Assembly: GCA_030180135.1 (NCBI GenBank)
Contig: CM058238.1
Span: 878,461 to 942,460, forward strand
From: Orychophragmus violaceus
Lineage: Eukaryota > Streptophyta > Magnoliopsida > Brassicales > Brassicaceae
Reading direction: 5' to 3'
DNA length: 64,000 nt
Shown here: positions 51,475-62,653 of the stretch, in pieces
Layout: each line of letters begins with the position of its first letter
Numbering within the stretch: the stretch's first letter is position 1
Made by a program: the position numbers and the translations under genes
The notes under the pieces: model-generated
Seen by the model: the letters and a program-made list of their open reading frames with translations, nothing else
Database searches by the model: none
What the model was told of the DNA's origin: nothing

Positions 51475-52315
51475 TCTTAACATACACATATATTGTATTG
51501 TATACATCATGGCATCATGCGTAAGCATGTTTAATAGTGCTTAATGCCTGTTAACCATTATATATATATGGTGGTTGACCATATATATGTTAGTTTTTAA
51601 GAAATGAAAAAAATGAATTAATATGGTGGATATCTAACATTTACGCCTAACCGTGACATGCTTTACGGATAAAATGTTAACATTAGAATTGTATACATGT
51701 AATCTATATGTATATGAATTATGTATATCATCAGTATATGGTTTGTTAGTAGTACGTATCATGTAACCAAAGTGCGTCCTTCCGAGACTTTAACAGAAAA
51801 AAAACAAGTGTGACCTTTTCATGCATGCATGCAGAAATCATGATTTAGATATTTCCGTAAACAAATGGCCTTAATTAACGAATACATGTCGCTTGATGGT
51901 ATTAATTTTGTATCTTTTTTTTATTTTGTGCTGGAGATTCCGAGACGACACGGTTCATCCCCCTTGAGGCCTGAGGGACAGACAGGTGCTTCATCCCATT
52001 GCTTCTGCGTCTCTCTTTAAGAAAGAGAGATTATCACTAGTCTATCAATCATAAAATATAGATTCATTCCGAGCCGTTCGAAATACCATCACCTCCAGCT
52101 GCTATCACACGTGCAATTTAATTGTAACCAGAAACCTACAAAGTTTCTATTGACGACGAATGTTCCTTGTGGTAACTGGTAACATATATATCAAATCCAC
52201 GTGAAGGAGAAAAAACCTTTTTTTCTCCTTAGGGGTAATAAAGGAATTACATATGGAGTAAAGTACCCTTGAACCAACAAGTGCCTTATTTTGTTAATAA
52301 GAAGGGAAGAAGTGC
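51475..52315. other. AT-rich spacer with short perfect hairpins
   Basis: No gene. Short inverted repeats occur at about 52012-52030 (CTCTCTTTAAGAAAGAGAG) and 52206-52230 (GGAGAAAAAA/TTTTTTCTCC). Neither has precursor length. Confidence 0.35.
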
Positions 52316-53240
52316 CTTCTAGTGTAATAATCTCTTTTTTTCCTCTGTCTTCTCTCCTTTTCTACCGTCAACAAGTTTTTCTTCATTTCTTTTTTCCTTT
52401 GGTTTTTCTGACACTCGGTTAATGCCGGTACTGTAAGAAGTTTTCATTTCCACCACTTTTGCTTTCTACCGGGTCTTCATCCACGGTTGGTAACTAACGA
52501 GATGAAGAAAATTTGGTCGGTGATAAAAAATGTAGTTTGGTGGCGGTGCATGTGGGCCTAGCGGTGAGGTGATCTGTTGCTCGTGGACTAGCTCCGCTGT
52601 GTCTCCTCTTCTCTTCCTCAAGTTCTTCGCTTGGTTCGGAGGTGCAGATTGCATGCCATGTTGGTGGTGTGGGTTTTGACGAGATGAAGTCACGGTGGTG
52701 ACTATGTGGGGGCAGGTTTCCAAGTTAGATCTAACGGAAGACAATGGGTTCAACGATATGCTAGAGGACATTAGATTTGGGGTTTTGGAGTCTCTCCAAC
52801 GGATCTCGCTTCGGCCGCCTTCCCTCCTCTAACCAGACAAGTCACCTTTGTGGTGTATGTGAGCCTTTCTCTTCCTTGGATCCGGCGACTGTCGGTGGTC
52901 TTGTTATCTCTTCTTTCTTCTTTGGCTTGGATGAAGTTTTCTGTTTTGTCAGCGGAGGATCCTCTGCTTCGCACCGGCTCTTAATGTTAGTGAAACTCGA
53001 GGCGAGCTCTGTTGCTCAGCCTCTCTCTTCCGATAGTTTCGACGATTTTTCTTAAGGTGTATGTTCTTTTGGCGGTGGATTCTTCTTCGTGCGCCTAAGG
53101 TTAGAATTGTTTCCGGTTTATACCGGTTTGCTCTCTTTTGGATCGTTTGGTTTTTTAATTTTTGTTGGATAGCTTAACCGGATCCGATCCTGAAATTTAG
53201 TGTAGAATTGGTTTAAACCGGATGTAATCATTGCATTTAC
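52316..53240 (+). mobile_element. GC-richer non-coding block, possible Sadhu-like retroposon
   Basis: Base composition changes sharply from the AT-rich flanks. The block begins CT-rich (TCTTTTTTTCCTCTGTCTTCTC) and carries short overlapping ORFs on both strands, none recognised. It resembles the two Sadhu-like elements in size and texture, but I found no poly(A) or target duplication. An alternative is a decayed gene fragment. Confidence 0.35.
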
Positions 53241-53569
53241 ATTGCCACCATATAATCCTTTATTTATTTATTTTTGTCGCAATAAATATATTTTGATAAA
53301 ATTAAAAATTAAGTCGTCTCCTTGTTTGCTTTTACAGTCAACAACTTTGACTTCTTCTCCTCTTCGGCTCATTTTCCTCTTAGTCGTCTTGGTCGTCGTC
53401 TTCTTCTTCTTCTTCTTATCTCCGAATTCAGATCATATGATCCAAATACCATTCTAAAGATACCTTTTTTCTTTTCAACTCCACAATCCATTTTTGTTAC
53501 TTAATTCCTTCGTTTCGCGATTCATTCTGCTCAATTTTGTTTTTTTTTTCGTACTCAAAGATCTCAAAG

Positions 53570-54009
53570 GTGAGTTGTAATCTTCCCCAATTTTACTTTA
53601 CGAAATTCATAGTTCTTCAAATTGTTGCTCAGGGAAGAAAGGAAAAGTTTTTTTCTCTGTAGTATAAATGAATAAACTCGCGATTGCTTGCAAGTTGCAA
53701 TAGAGCACTCCAGATTTAGGGTTCGTGAATTTGAGGGTTTTCTTCAATCTCTGATCTGTATACAATCGATTCGACAATTCATAAGGTTATCTGATGTTAA
53801 CAGCTCCCAGAATTTCGTATATGGTTTGATTCTGTGTTTTGATTCGAAGATCAAACCTGGAATCAATCGAACTAGAAAATAGATTCGTGGGCAGATCTGG
53901 AAATGGATCTTCTTCTATTTGGTTCTGTGTTTTGTAATTGTGGTCAAGTTGTCTGATTTGATGAAGTGTTCATTCTAATTAAGTTGGTTGCATCTTTGTT
54001 TGATTTCAG
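53570..54009 (+). other. 5'-UTR intron of the PCRK2-like gene
   Basis: Donor CAAAG|GTGAGT at 53570 and acceptor TTTCAG ending at 54009, 35 bases before the ATG at 54045. The leader exon probably starts in the CT-rich stretch near 53340-53420. Confidence 0.6.
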
Positions 54010-54044
54010 TGGAGAAGCCTGGTTGTTTTAATCTCTTTACGAGA

Positions 54045-55557
54045 ATGAAGTGTTTCTTATTCCCTACTGGGGACAAGAAAGATGAACAGAGGAGCCCTAA
54101 ACCGGTTTCACCCACGTCTAACTTCTCTGAGTTCAGTCCCAGGGATGGCTCTGGAACGAGCACAGTATCATCCACTGGGAGGAACTCCAACCAGAACTTC
54201 TCCCCTAAAGAAAACAACCCTCAGAGAGTTCACCATTGCTGATCTTAAATCCGCTACAAGGAACTTCAGCCGCTCTGTTATGATCGGTGAAGGTGGTTTC
54301 GGTTGTGTCTACTGGGGAACTATCAAGAGCTTAGAAGACTCTTCAAAGAAAATCGAAGTCGCGGTTAAACAGCTTGGCAAGAGAGGGTTACAGGCAAGGC
54401 TTCTTCATCATTTGCTCATAAGATTTTTGCTAGTGTTTTCATCAATGGCGTTAACTTTAGATATCTCATACTTGCAGGGTCATAAAGAATGGATGACGGA
54501 AGTAAACTTTCTTGGGGTAGTTGAGCATCCAAACTTGGTGAAACTGTTGGGTCATTGTGCAGAAGATGACGAACGTGGAATCCAAAGGCTTTTGGTTTAT
54601 GAATATATGCCAAACCAAAGCGTTGAGTTCCATTTAGCTCCTCGTTCACCGACTGTACTTACTTGGGACCTTAGATTGAGAATAGCACAAGACGCAGCTC
54701 GGGGTTTAACATACCTTCATGAAGAAATGGACTTCCAAGTAAGGAACATGAATTCTTGAACTTCATCCAAAGCTTTTCATCAGTTAACTAAGCTTTTCAT
54801 CAGTTAACTGAACTCTGTTTCGTTTTTGTTAGATAATATTCCGCGATTTCAAGTCCTCAAACATTTTACTAGACGAGGATTGGAAAGCAAAGCTTTCGGA
54901 TTTCGGTTTGGCTCGTTTAGGTCCTGAACCAGGATCAACTCATGTTTCTACTGGTGTAAGTCTTTGTACATATAACTTGGTTTGGTTAATAGAAATCATC
55001 GCCATATCGATAAAAGTTGTATTTTTTGTTTCCGGGTTTGTCAGGTAGTAGGAACAATGGGTTATGCAGCTCCAGAATATATCCAAACAGGTCGTCTCAC
55101 ATCGAAAAGCGACGTGTGGGGTTATGGAGTCTTCATCTATGAGCTCATAACAGGAAGGAGGCCACTAGACAAGAACAGGCCTAAAGGAGAGCAAAAGCTT
55201 CTAGAATGGGTGAGACCTTACTTAACTGACACAAAGAAGTTCAGGCTCATAATAGACCCGAGGCTCGAAGGCAAATACTTGATCAAACCAGTTCAGAGAC
55301 TAGCGGTTGTAGCCAATCTTTGTCTTGCTAGGAACCCAAAGGCACGTCCAAAGATGAGTGAGGTGTTAGAGATGGTGACAAAGATTGTGGAATCTTCTTC
55401 CCCTGGTAGTGGTGGTAGTAAGAAGCAGCAGCTGTTGCCACTGAGGAGTATACAAGCTTCTAGAGATGAGGAAGAGAAGAATAAGAAGGTTCTTGATGTT
55501 GGTGAAGGAGGTTGGTTAGAGAAGTTATGGAACCCAAAGAATGTGAGAGCTTGCTGA
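54045..55557 (+). CDS. PCRK2: Receptor-like cytoplasmic kinase, PCRK2-like, with a 1-bp frameshift near the N-terminus
   Basis: A class VII cytoplasmic kinase like PCRK1/PCRK2, which act at the plasma membrane in pattern-triggered immunity. Exons: 54045-54393, 54478-54738, 54833-54955 and 55045-55557. The N-terminus MKCFLFPTGDKKDEQRSPKP matches PCRK2, but this frame stops at 54240. The kinase frame (LREFTIADLKSATRNFSRSV, glycine loop IGEGGFGCVY, VAVKQLG, FRDFKSSN, DFGLARLG, GTMGYAAPEY) is shifted by one base. The extra base is best placed in the CCC at 54218-54220, where CC would restore the frame. An ATG at 54082 is in the kinase frame and could start a shorter protein with a different N-terminus. 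Intron 1 has a GC donor. Could be a real lesion or a sequencing error. Position matches AT5G03320. Confidence 0.88.
54394..54477 (+). other. GC-AG intron in the PCRK2-like gene
   Basis: The exon boundary needed to join KRGLQ to GHKEWMTEV is CAG|GCAAGG ... TTGCAG|GGT. No usable GT lies near the junction, so the 84-bp intron uses a GC donor in the strong AG|GCAAG context typical of the rare plant GC-AG class. Confidence 0.75.
54771..54810 (+). repeat. 20-bp tandem duplication in PCRK2 intron 2
   Basis: AGCTTTTCATCAGTTAACTA at 54771-54790 is followed by the same 20-mer with one final change at 54791-54810. It lies within the intron, before the acceptor at 54832. Confidence 0.85.
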
Positions 55558-56016
55558 TTGAGGTCACGTGGGATACAAGTTTAGTACATTTTAGCCTTTG
55601 CTTATCTTCTTTGGTGTTTCTGTAATGAGCATATATAGTAAACGAAGACAGTAACACGTGGTGTTGTTCAGGTAAATGTGTGTGTCAAAACTCAAAACAT
55701 TTATGATTTTGTTTCTTTACAGTGGTGTGTTGTGTTGTAAATTACATTATAGTCACCAATTATTTTAACATATTATCTGCATAACACAAGGTTTGAAACA
55801 TTCCAAGTTGTCTAGAACGTTAGCCTCTTGTCTTTCAGTTATTTCGTTTATCGGTTCTTATAAGGCTAACTTCATGCGGGGATGCATAGTTTTTGATTAG
55901 ACTTGTTAGAATTAAGATTAGATGTGAAGGAGTTAGATTCACATTGCGTTTTATCTATCGTCTAGTTAGTGTTTATGGGTTTAGAGTTAGTGGTTTGTCT
56001 TTGTCGTGGTTCTCTC

Positions 56017-56683
56017 TGTTGGGAATGTCCTGAAATCTACCGTACTATCTCTAGAAAGTATGATAAGTGTCGAGATCAGACATAAGTCATAAATACTGGG
56101 TGATCATGATGGCTTGCTAGAGTCCGCTCATGATCTATAAGTTTAGGACTTATTACCAGTATTGTATGATCCCGAAGGGTCACACACCATAGCTAACGGG
56201 AAAGTTAAATGGAAATAATACGGTAAGATGCAATGGCATTTACTGTATTGAATCAGAATTTTGGGCCAGACAAAATACAGGCTTTTTGTCTGATTTGTGT
56301 TTTGGGCCCAAAAGATTAATGATCCATTAGTCTAATGACTTGGGCCCATTAATGAGATATAAGAGAATCAGAAAGCCCTAAAGGAATTAACACTCCTGCG
56401 ATTTTTTTCTTCTCTGGCGTGATCTCTCTCTCTCAATCTCTCTCTCTGATTCATCCATCTCTTTGGTCTAGCAGCCGTCCCTTGCTTGTAAGAGTGTGGA
56501 TACTCGAGGAGGAGCCGATTCTCATCAGCTCTAATCTGATCTTGCCATTACCACCAATATCCGCTGCAAAGGTAAAGATCAGGTTTGTTTTATGATTCGT
56601 TTGCCAAGAACCTAGATCTGTTTAAGGATTTGTGTTAGGTTGCAATTGGGAATTAAACCCTGGAAAACACCTATAATCCTACA
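56017..56683 (+). repeat. 5' LTR of the young Copia element
   Basis: 667 bp, TG...CA ends. Contains a CT-rich stretch (TCTCTCTCTCAATCTCTCTC) near the probable transcript start and is nearly identical to 62654-63320. Confidence 0.93.
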
Positions 56684-56684
56684 G

Positions 56685-56698
56685 TGGTATCAGAGCCA
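56685..56698 (+). promoter_or_regulatory. Primer binding site, initiator Met-tRNA type
   Basis: TGGTATCAGAGCCA two bases after the 5' LTR is complementary to the 3' end of initiator tRNA-Met, the usual plant Copia primer. Confidence 0.9.
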
Positions 56699-58390
56699 GG
56701 CATTAGGTTTCTTGTGAAATTGGATCATATGATTATTTAATGGTTTAGAATTGATTTTGAAAGAAAATTAATTAATGAAATCATTATTCTCTTAATCGTT
56801 TTTGATCTTATTGATATCGAAAGCTTGAAAGGGTTTTGGTCATAATCGAATGTTGAATAATTGATAATGTGAAAATCACAAGTGATCGATTATGTCAACA
56901 TAGGTTTGTCAATGTCAAAAAAATCGTAATCGTTTGTCTTTTATAGATTTGCTTGAATCGATTTATTTGTTAATGTATAAGGACAAACGATTTGGTCATA
57001 AGCGATAATGGAAGTCAAATTCAATAATCAAAATCGCTTTTGTCTTGATCTGAACGATTTTGTTTTGATTTGAAAAGTCAATGTTGATTGTATAATTAAT
57101 TTGTGGGCGTGTGTTCATGTGTGCCGATATTAATTCGTTGCTTTAACATGTTATTAATTGATCGCTTGATTATAGCTTTTGTTATTAATTGAATGACCGA
57201 GCATGTTAAAGCGAGTGTTTATAAGCGAGTGTTAAAGCATGTCTCGATCGTGTGTGTGTTGTTGAATTAAGTGCTGTTGACTTTGTCGATTAAGAAGAGT
57301 GAATCCATTATTTAATTTGTATAAGGTTTTGTCTTCTTGTGGATTGAATAAAACGTGTTGTTAAGGATTTTTTGTCACAAGGATCTTGAGAACATCTCAT
57401 AATCGTTTGTTTGAATTGTTAATAATTAATTATTTAATTATTTAATTAATTATGGTTCAAGCGGTTAACCCAAATCGCGGTTTGCTGAAAATTATTTAAT
57501 ACAATTGGTATTATTTAATTTCTGGTTAAACCGTATTTAAATTCAAATTTTTTTTTTTTTGAATTTTAACCTAAACCGAAGACTGGTCTAAGTTTGATTT
57601 GGTTGGACCAAATAATTTAGAGCTGGTCTGGTTTAGTAAATAACCGATGGTTTTGATAGTTAATTTGGTCTTGGACCAGAATTAATAAACCGAATCGGTT
57701 ATGTCAAATTATTGGGCCAACTGGAATTCTATGGTCTTGGGCCAAGAATTGGGCCTATAATTTGTGACCCAACCCGAAAATATTTATAAAATATTAAATT
57801 AGAAATTTCTATTTTTAGTATGTTTCTAAATTTAGAAAGTTTTTAAAAGAAGTAAGTTTCCCAAAATAGTAATCTTCTATTTTTGGAAATAAAACTTGAA
57901 ATCCTCAAAAACAATATCAAGCTTGGATGTCTTTCCAATCTTGTCAGCTACTTAACGCTTACTTGATTACAGATATGGCTTACAGTGTGAGGTGTCTGTT
58001 TTCGCGTAAGTAAAGTAGTATATAGTCACTAATTTCATTGGGAGTCCCAGATTTTAGTGATTATTTGGCTGTAAGAGATTGGTTTCCTTGACTGGGCCAT
58101 CGGGAGTCCCGGGCCTTGAGACATCTGGTGAATTTGGGCCTCGGGCCCAATTCACAACCGAGAGTTATTGGTTATAACTAGCTGTGTGTATGCTTACCAA
58201 GTAAAGCTAATTCTGGGTGACGGCCAGTGGCCCACTTTGGATTTAGCTAAACATGGGTCTCGGAATCATTGTATTCTTATGAGGTTAAACAAAGAAATTT
58301 TGAATACAATGCGAGTTTTCTTATAAGTTGTTAAGATTACTCTTTTATGAACTTAATAACTAAAACTCTATTTATCTCTAAATTTCAGCT
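56699..58390 (+). other. Long leader between PBS and gag
   Basis: About 1.7 kb with no significant ORF, AT-rich, including a near-palindromic TTAATTATTTAATTATTTAA stretch near 57424. It presumably holds the packaging signal. The length is unusual for Copia. Confidence 0.5.
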
Positions 58391-59281
58391 ATGACAAGCA
58401 CAAACAATCAAAACACTTTCTCGATCCGGTATGTCCTTGAGATGGACAAACTAAACGGATCAAATTTCTTGACTTGGTCGCGGAACCTGAGACTAGTTCT
58501 CAGGCAAGAGAGAAAGGACTATGTCCTTGAAAGAGCTCTCCCCGTGAGGATCGGGTCCAATGCCTCTCATGCAGTATATAATGCTTGGAATAAGCATTAT
58601 AATGATGCGGTAGATGTGCGTGGTCTGATATTGGCTACCATGGACTCAGATTTGCGGAAGCAATATGAGAACATGGAGTCGCCAATAGAGATGATCAGCA
58701 GCCTGAAATTGAAATTTCAGGAGCAGGTAAGAGTGGAGAGATACCAGTTGGTTAAATCTCTCACTAGCTGCAAGCTACCGATGGATCATCCAGTAAGTCC
58801 TCATATCAGTAAAATGATAGGTTACATTGATAACCTGAGGAAACTGGATTATCCAGTTAGCCAAGAATTGGCAACTGATATCATTCTGCAGTCACTGCCG
58901 TCAAGCTATGATAAGTTCGTAAGGGACTATATCAAGAAAGGCTTAACGAAGACGTTGACTGAACTGCATGACATGCTCAAGACAGTTGAGCCAAACGTGA
59001 AGAGTACCCTGTACAATCTCATGAAGGAGAAGGGTAGGTTTACTAAACCTAAAGCTGACAAGGGTGAAGACAAAGTTGTCCAGATTTTGAATCATGGCAA
59101 GCGTGTGTCTTCTGAGCCCGAGTCAGATACCTCTTACGTTGGTAAGTGCTGCTACTGTAAAGAGACTGGGCATTGGAAGAGAGATTGCATTAAATTCATG
59201 GAAGATTATGAGGAGTTGAAGTTGATATATGAAACTACTTCCTCAGGTATTCATGTTATTACTTCAAGTTATACCTTGTAG
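58391..59281 (+). CDS. gag: Copia Gag polyprotein with CCHC zinc knuckle (intact)
   Basis: A 296-residue Gag, the structural protein that assembles virus-like particles and packages element RNA. It starts MTSTNNQNTFSIRYVLEMDK. The N-terminal retrotransposon Gag (UBN2-type) region includes LNGSNFLTWSRNLRLVLRQE. Near residue 255 lies a complete CCHC knuckle, CCYCKETGHWKRDC. The stop at 59281 falls immediately before the protease region (VLDTDCGTDICYN), where intact elements usually read through. Gag is thus separated from pol by a stop and is complete by itself. Internal frame is clean, in contrast to everything downstream, which suggests it has been kept by selection or is recently copied. Confidence 0.88.
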   Translation: MTSTNNQNTFSIRYVLEMDKLNGSNFLTWSRNLRLVLRQERKDYVLERALPVRIGSNASHAVYNAWNKHYNDAVDVRGLILATMDSDLRKQYENMESPIEMISSLKLKFQEQVRVERYQLVKSLTSCKLPMDHPVSPHISKMIGYIDNLRKLDYPVSQELATDIILQSLPSSYDKFVRDYIKKGLTKTLTELHDMLKTVEPNVKSTLYNLMKEKGRFTKPKADKGEDKVVQILNHGKRVSSEPESDTSYVGKCCYCKETGHWKRDCIKFMEDYEELKLIYETTSSGIHVITSSYTL

Positions 59282-61790
59282 GTATTGGATACTGATTGTG
59301 GCACTGATATTTGTTATAATATGCAGAGCCTGAACAACAGTAGAACGTTGAAGGAAGGGCAAGTGGAACTGCGTGTCTGGAAGGAGCTTGGGATGCTGCC
59401 TCAGCCGTAGGGTTTTCACTTGTAGATGCCTTTGAGGCTTGGTTTTGTATTAAGTAATTGCTACAATGTACCTGCTTGAAGCAGAGTTGTTTTTCATTTT
59501 CTTGTGAAGAATTTGAATGTTTTCATTTTGATAAAGACAAGTTTTGTTCTTTTGATCTTAATGAAATGTTAATTGTAGCACCCTATTCAAGGAATGGGTT
59601 TTATATCTTAAACCATAGAGTGCCTGAAATATAACATAAATACCGAATTGGTTTAAATCTGATGAATTAAACCTGATTTTTCTTGGCATAAATGTTTTTG
59701 GTCACATAGAGTGAGTCGGATTCAGAAACCCCATAGTTATGGACTTTTGGGCTCATTTGAATGGATATCTTATGAGACTTGAATTCTGCTTACTGGACCA
59801 AAAGACAAAGGGCCCATCTTAGCCGAGCTAGAGAAAGGCCCAAAGACTTATTGGACATTGGACATACTCATGTATGTGGCCCGATAAGCAGTAATGCCAG
59901 AGAAAATTTCCTGTACTTCATTGTCTCTACTGATTACTTTAGTGAGTGTGACTGTGTTCATTTGATGAGACACAAGTCGGAATTCTTTGACATGGTCGAA
60001 AGAGTTCCAGAATGAAGTATAGAATCTGAATGACAGAAGTATTAAGACTCTGGATTAGATCACGAGTGAGAATACTTAAGTCATTGATTGTGTGATCATC
60101 TGAAAGAGTGTGAAATCGTTTCACAGCTCATTTCTCCTGAAAACCTGGAGGTGTTTCTGTGAGAAAGAATCAGATCTTATTAGAAATGATTAAAAATGAG
60201 TCACACGAATCTTCCATGATATTCTTTAAGAATAACGCTCTAGAAATATCTAAGTTTACGCTAAAATAGTTCCACCAATATCAGTTGAAAGACACCACGT
60301 AAATGTGGATTGGAAATGATCCAAATTCGTCTTTACTAAGTATTTGTAGTTGAGCTACTTCGCTGGTTGTCCTAGGGAAACCAAGGCTTGTTACTTTTAC
60401 GTCCATTCTGTTTTCTAAGAAGGGAAGTTACTTTCCAAGAAGAACAGTGGGAGTAAAAGTGTAACTCGAAGAAATTCGAGAAATACAGGAGGCTGCTCAA
60501 CCTGTTGAGGAAGGGCAGCGGATGGATTTACAGATTTCTGTAGAATCTACACCTGTAGAGCCTGAAGTTCGCAGATCTGAATGAATCAGTTGCTAATCCG
60601 AGAGTGATTTCTCGTCATTAGTTGAACCTGATGATCATTGAAAGTCGCATGATCTTATGATCATTGAAAGCGACGAACCTGCGAAATTCAAAGAAGCGAA
60701 AGTCAGCCCGGACTCCATAAAATTACACTATGTGTAAGTTAGCTTCATTGATCCATTCATGGATGGAAGCAAACATATCGGAGTTGGAATTTTCGTTCTG
60801 TTGAAGTAGTCAAGGTTTTGACTTGAACAGGAACGAAATGGAACTGTGCGTTTACTAATAGATTAGTGGGAGCGATATTGCATTTCTCATAATGTATGTC
60901 GATGACATACTGATTCTCGGAAATAACGTCCCAATACTGCAGTCGGTAAAGGACTGGTTTGGGAGTTATTGTATGATTGACATGGATAAAGCCACATAGT
61001 TCTTGGATTTTGGATCTAAAGATATAGATCCAAAATAGCTGGTAGGACAAAGTCAGGATTCTTAAATTGACAAAGTCCTACACGTAATCAGCAATCCAAG
61101 AAGGGTTTTATGCCAATGTCACATGGCATTACGTTAAGCGAGATACAGTGTCCTACGATATCTGCTGAGCTTGAATGCATGGATAGGATTCCATATGCGA
61201 CGGCAATTGGATCTATCATGTATGCCATGACACGTACTTGTTTTGATGTTGCTTTAATGCTAAGCAAGACAAGTAAAGACCAGTCAAATCCAGCAAAGAA
61301 TCACTGGATTGCCGTAAAGAATATTCTGAAGTATTTGAGGAATACTTAGGATAAGTTCTTGATTTACGGAGAAAGTGAGGTGCTACAAGTCGATAGAGTC
61401 TGAAAGGCAAGTTTCCAATAGACAAAGATAATTCCTGGTCACAGTCCGGCTATATCTTGTGTCTATCTGGCGGTGCAAGGCACTGTAGCTGACTCCATGA
61501 CTTAAGCTGAACATTTCGCAGCTTGCAAAGCGGCGAAAGAAGTTGTTTGGAAAGAAGAGTTCATCACTGAACTTGATGTGATTCACAGCATCAGAGGTCC
61601 AAACACCTTGAGGATAGGTATAACCTATTCCTTGAGATAAATGACAGAGGTGTTAAGTAGATAAGCAAGTTTCATCGAATGAGAATGTTGCTAATCTATT
61701 AACAAAGCCACTCCTTATGCCTAAGCACGAGTCGCGGACTGTAGCTGTAGGATGAGTGAAATTAAGATGTAGTCTTAATTTCAGTGGGAG
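59282..61790 (+). pseudogene. Degenerate Copia pol remnants
   Basis: Pieces in order: protease, where VLDTDCGTDIC stands in place of the usual DTG; integrase core near 59850-60015 (HVCGPISSNARENFLYFIVS, TDYFSE); the reverse transcriptase C-terminal part near 61105-61350 (RIPYATAIGSIMYAM, NHWIAVKNILKYL); and RNase H end traces near 61540-61750 (ENVANLLTKPLLM). Most of the RT catalytic core is missing and stops and frame changes are frequent. This pol cannot make a working enzyme. Confidence 0.85.
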
Positions 61791-62653
61791 TTTGTAAAGG
61801 GCTTTACTTAGTTATTTTGAATGGTTCATGTAAACATAACATTTTATGTTTGTGAAATCTAATGATTTCTGGATTATTTTAACTGTGATATAAATAATCG
61901 TTCCAAAATGATTCATGTCATTATATATGGGCCATCGAAGTACATGAGTAGACTTGATCCTGAAACCCCATATTTAACGAAGTGACATAAATCAAAATGT
62001 CCATAGTCGAAGGTTGTTGAAATTGGAACAACAACAACCTGTTGAGACTAGATTGTGTTGAGACTTATGACCAAGTTTCGAGGGGTCATAGATGCGCGGC
62101 ATCAAAGTCGACACATAGGTATATGTAGGGGAGCATATGACCGGACATGGCCCGCTAATGAGAACTCTGCAAGATATTAATATCTGTGTCATAAGAAGTT
62201 CTCATATACGACTATAGAGTATAGTCCTTAGACCTGAGTTCGCATGCATGTGGCTGCACATGGAGTAATGCGCTTTGATCATTGTCTAACGCTGTTTCGT
62301 AACTGGGAGCTATAAGGACCTTGGTTGGGTGTATTATGAAATGTGTAGTTCATAGTGATGGAACAAGATGGGATTTGTCCCTGCCGTTTAACGGAGGTAA
62401 TATCTCTAGGCCAATCGGAGATTTGATAGCTGGTAAGAGAATGACCATTCCCAAACGGACTTGCCCAAGTCGTTTGAATAGTCAGTATCAAATCTGGTCC
62501 GATAAACATGGTCTGGCTATATAAGGATGACACGCATCTTGCCTTATGCCAGATCGAGATATTGAGACAAAAGGATTAGGGAATGTAGGATTCCAGTACA
62601 ATCGGAAGATTGTTGGGAATGTCCTTTGTAGAATTCCAGTACAAGTGGGAGAT
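61791..62653 (+). other. Copia 3' untranslated region with duplicated PPT/LTR start
   Basis: Non-coding. At 62586-62625 the sequence GATTCCAGTACAATCGGAAGATTGTTGGGAATGTCC-like occurs 43 bp before the true PPT and LTR start (62629-62668). A short copy of the polypurine tract and LTR beginning is therefore tandemly duplicated. Confidence 0.7.

Noticed and set aside
51950..52232. Possible microRNA precursor hairpins
   Set aside because: The inverted repeats are only about 10 bp per arm, with no 21-nt duplex or match to a miRNA I recognise.
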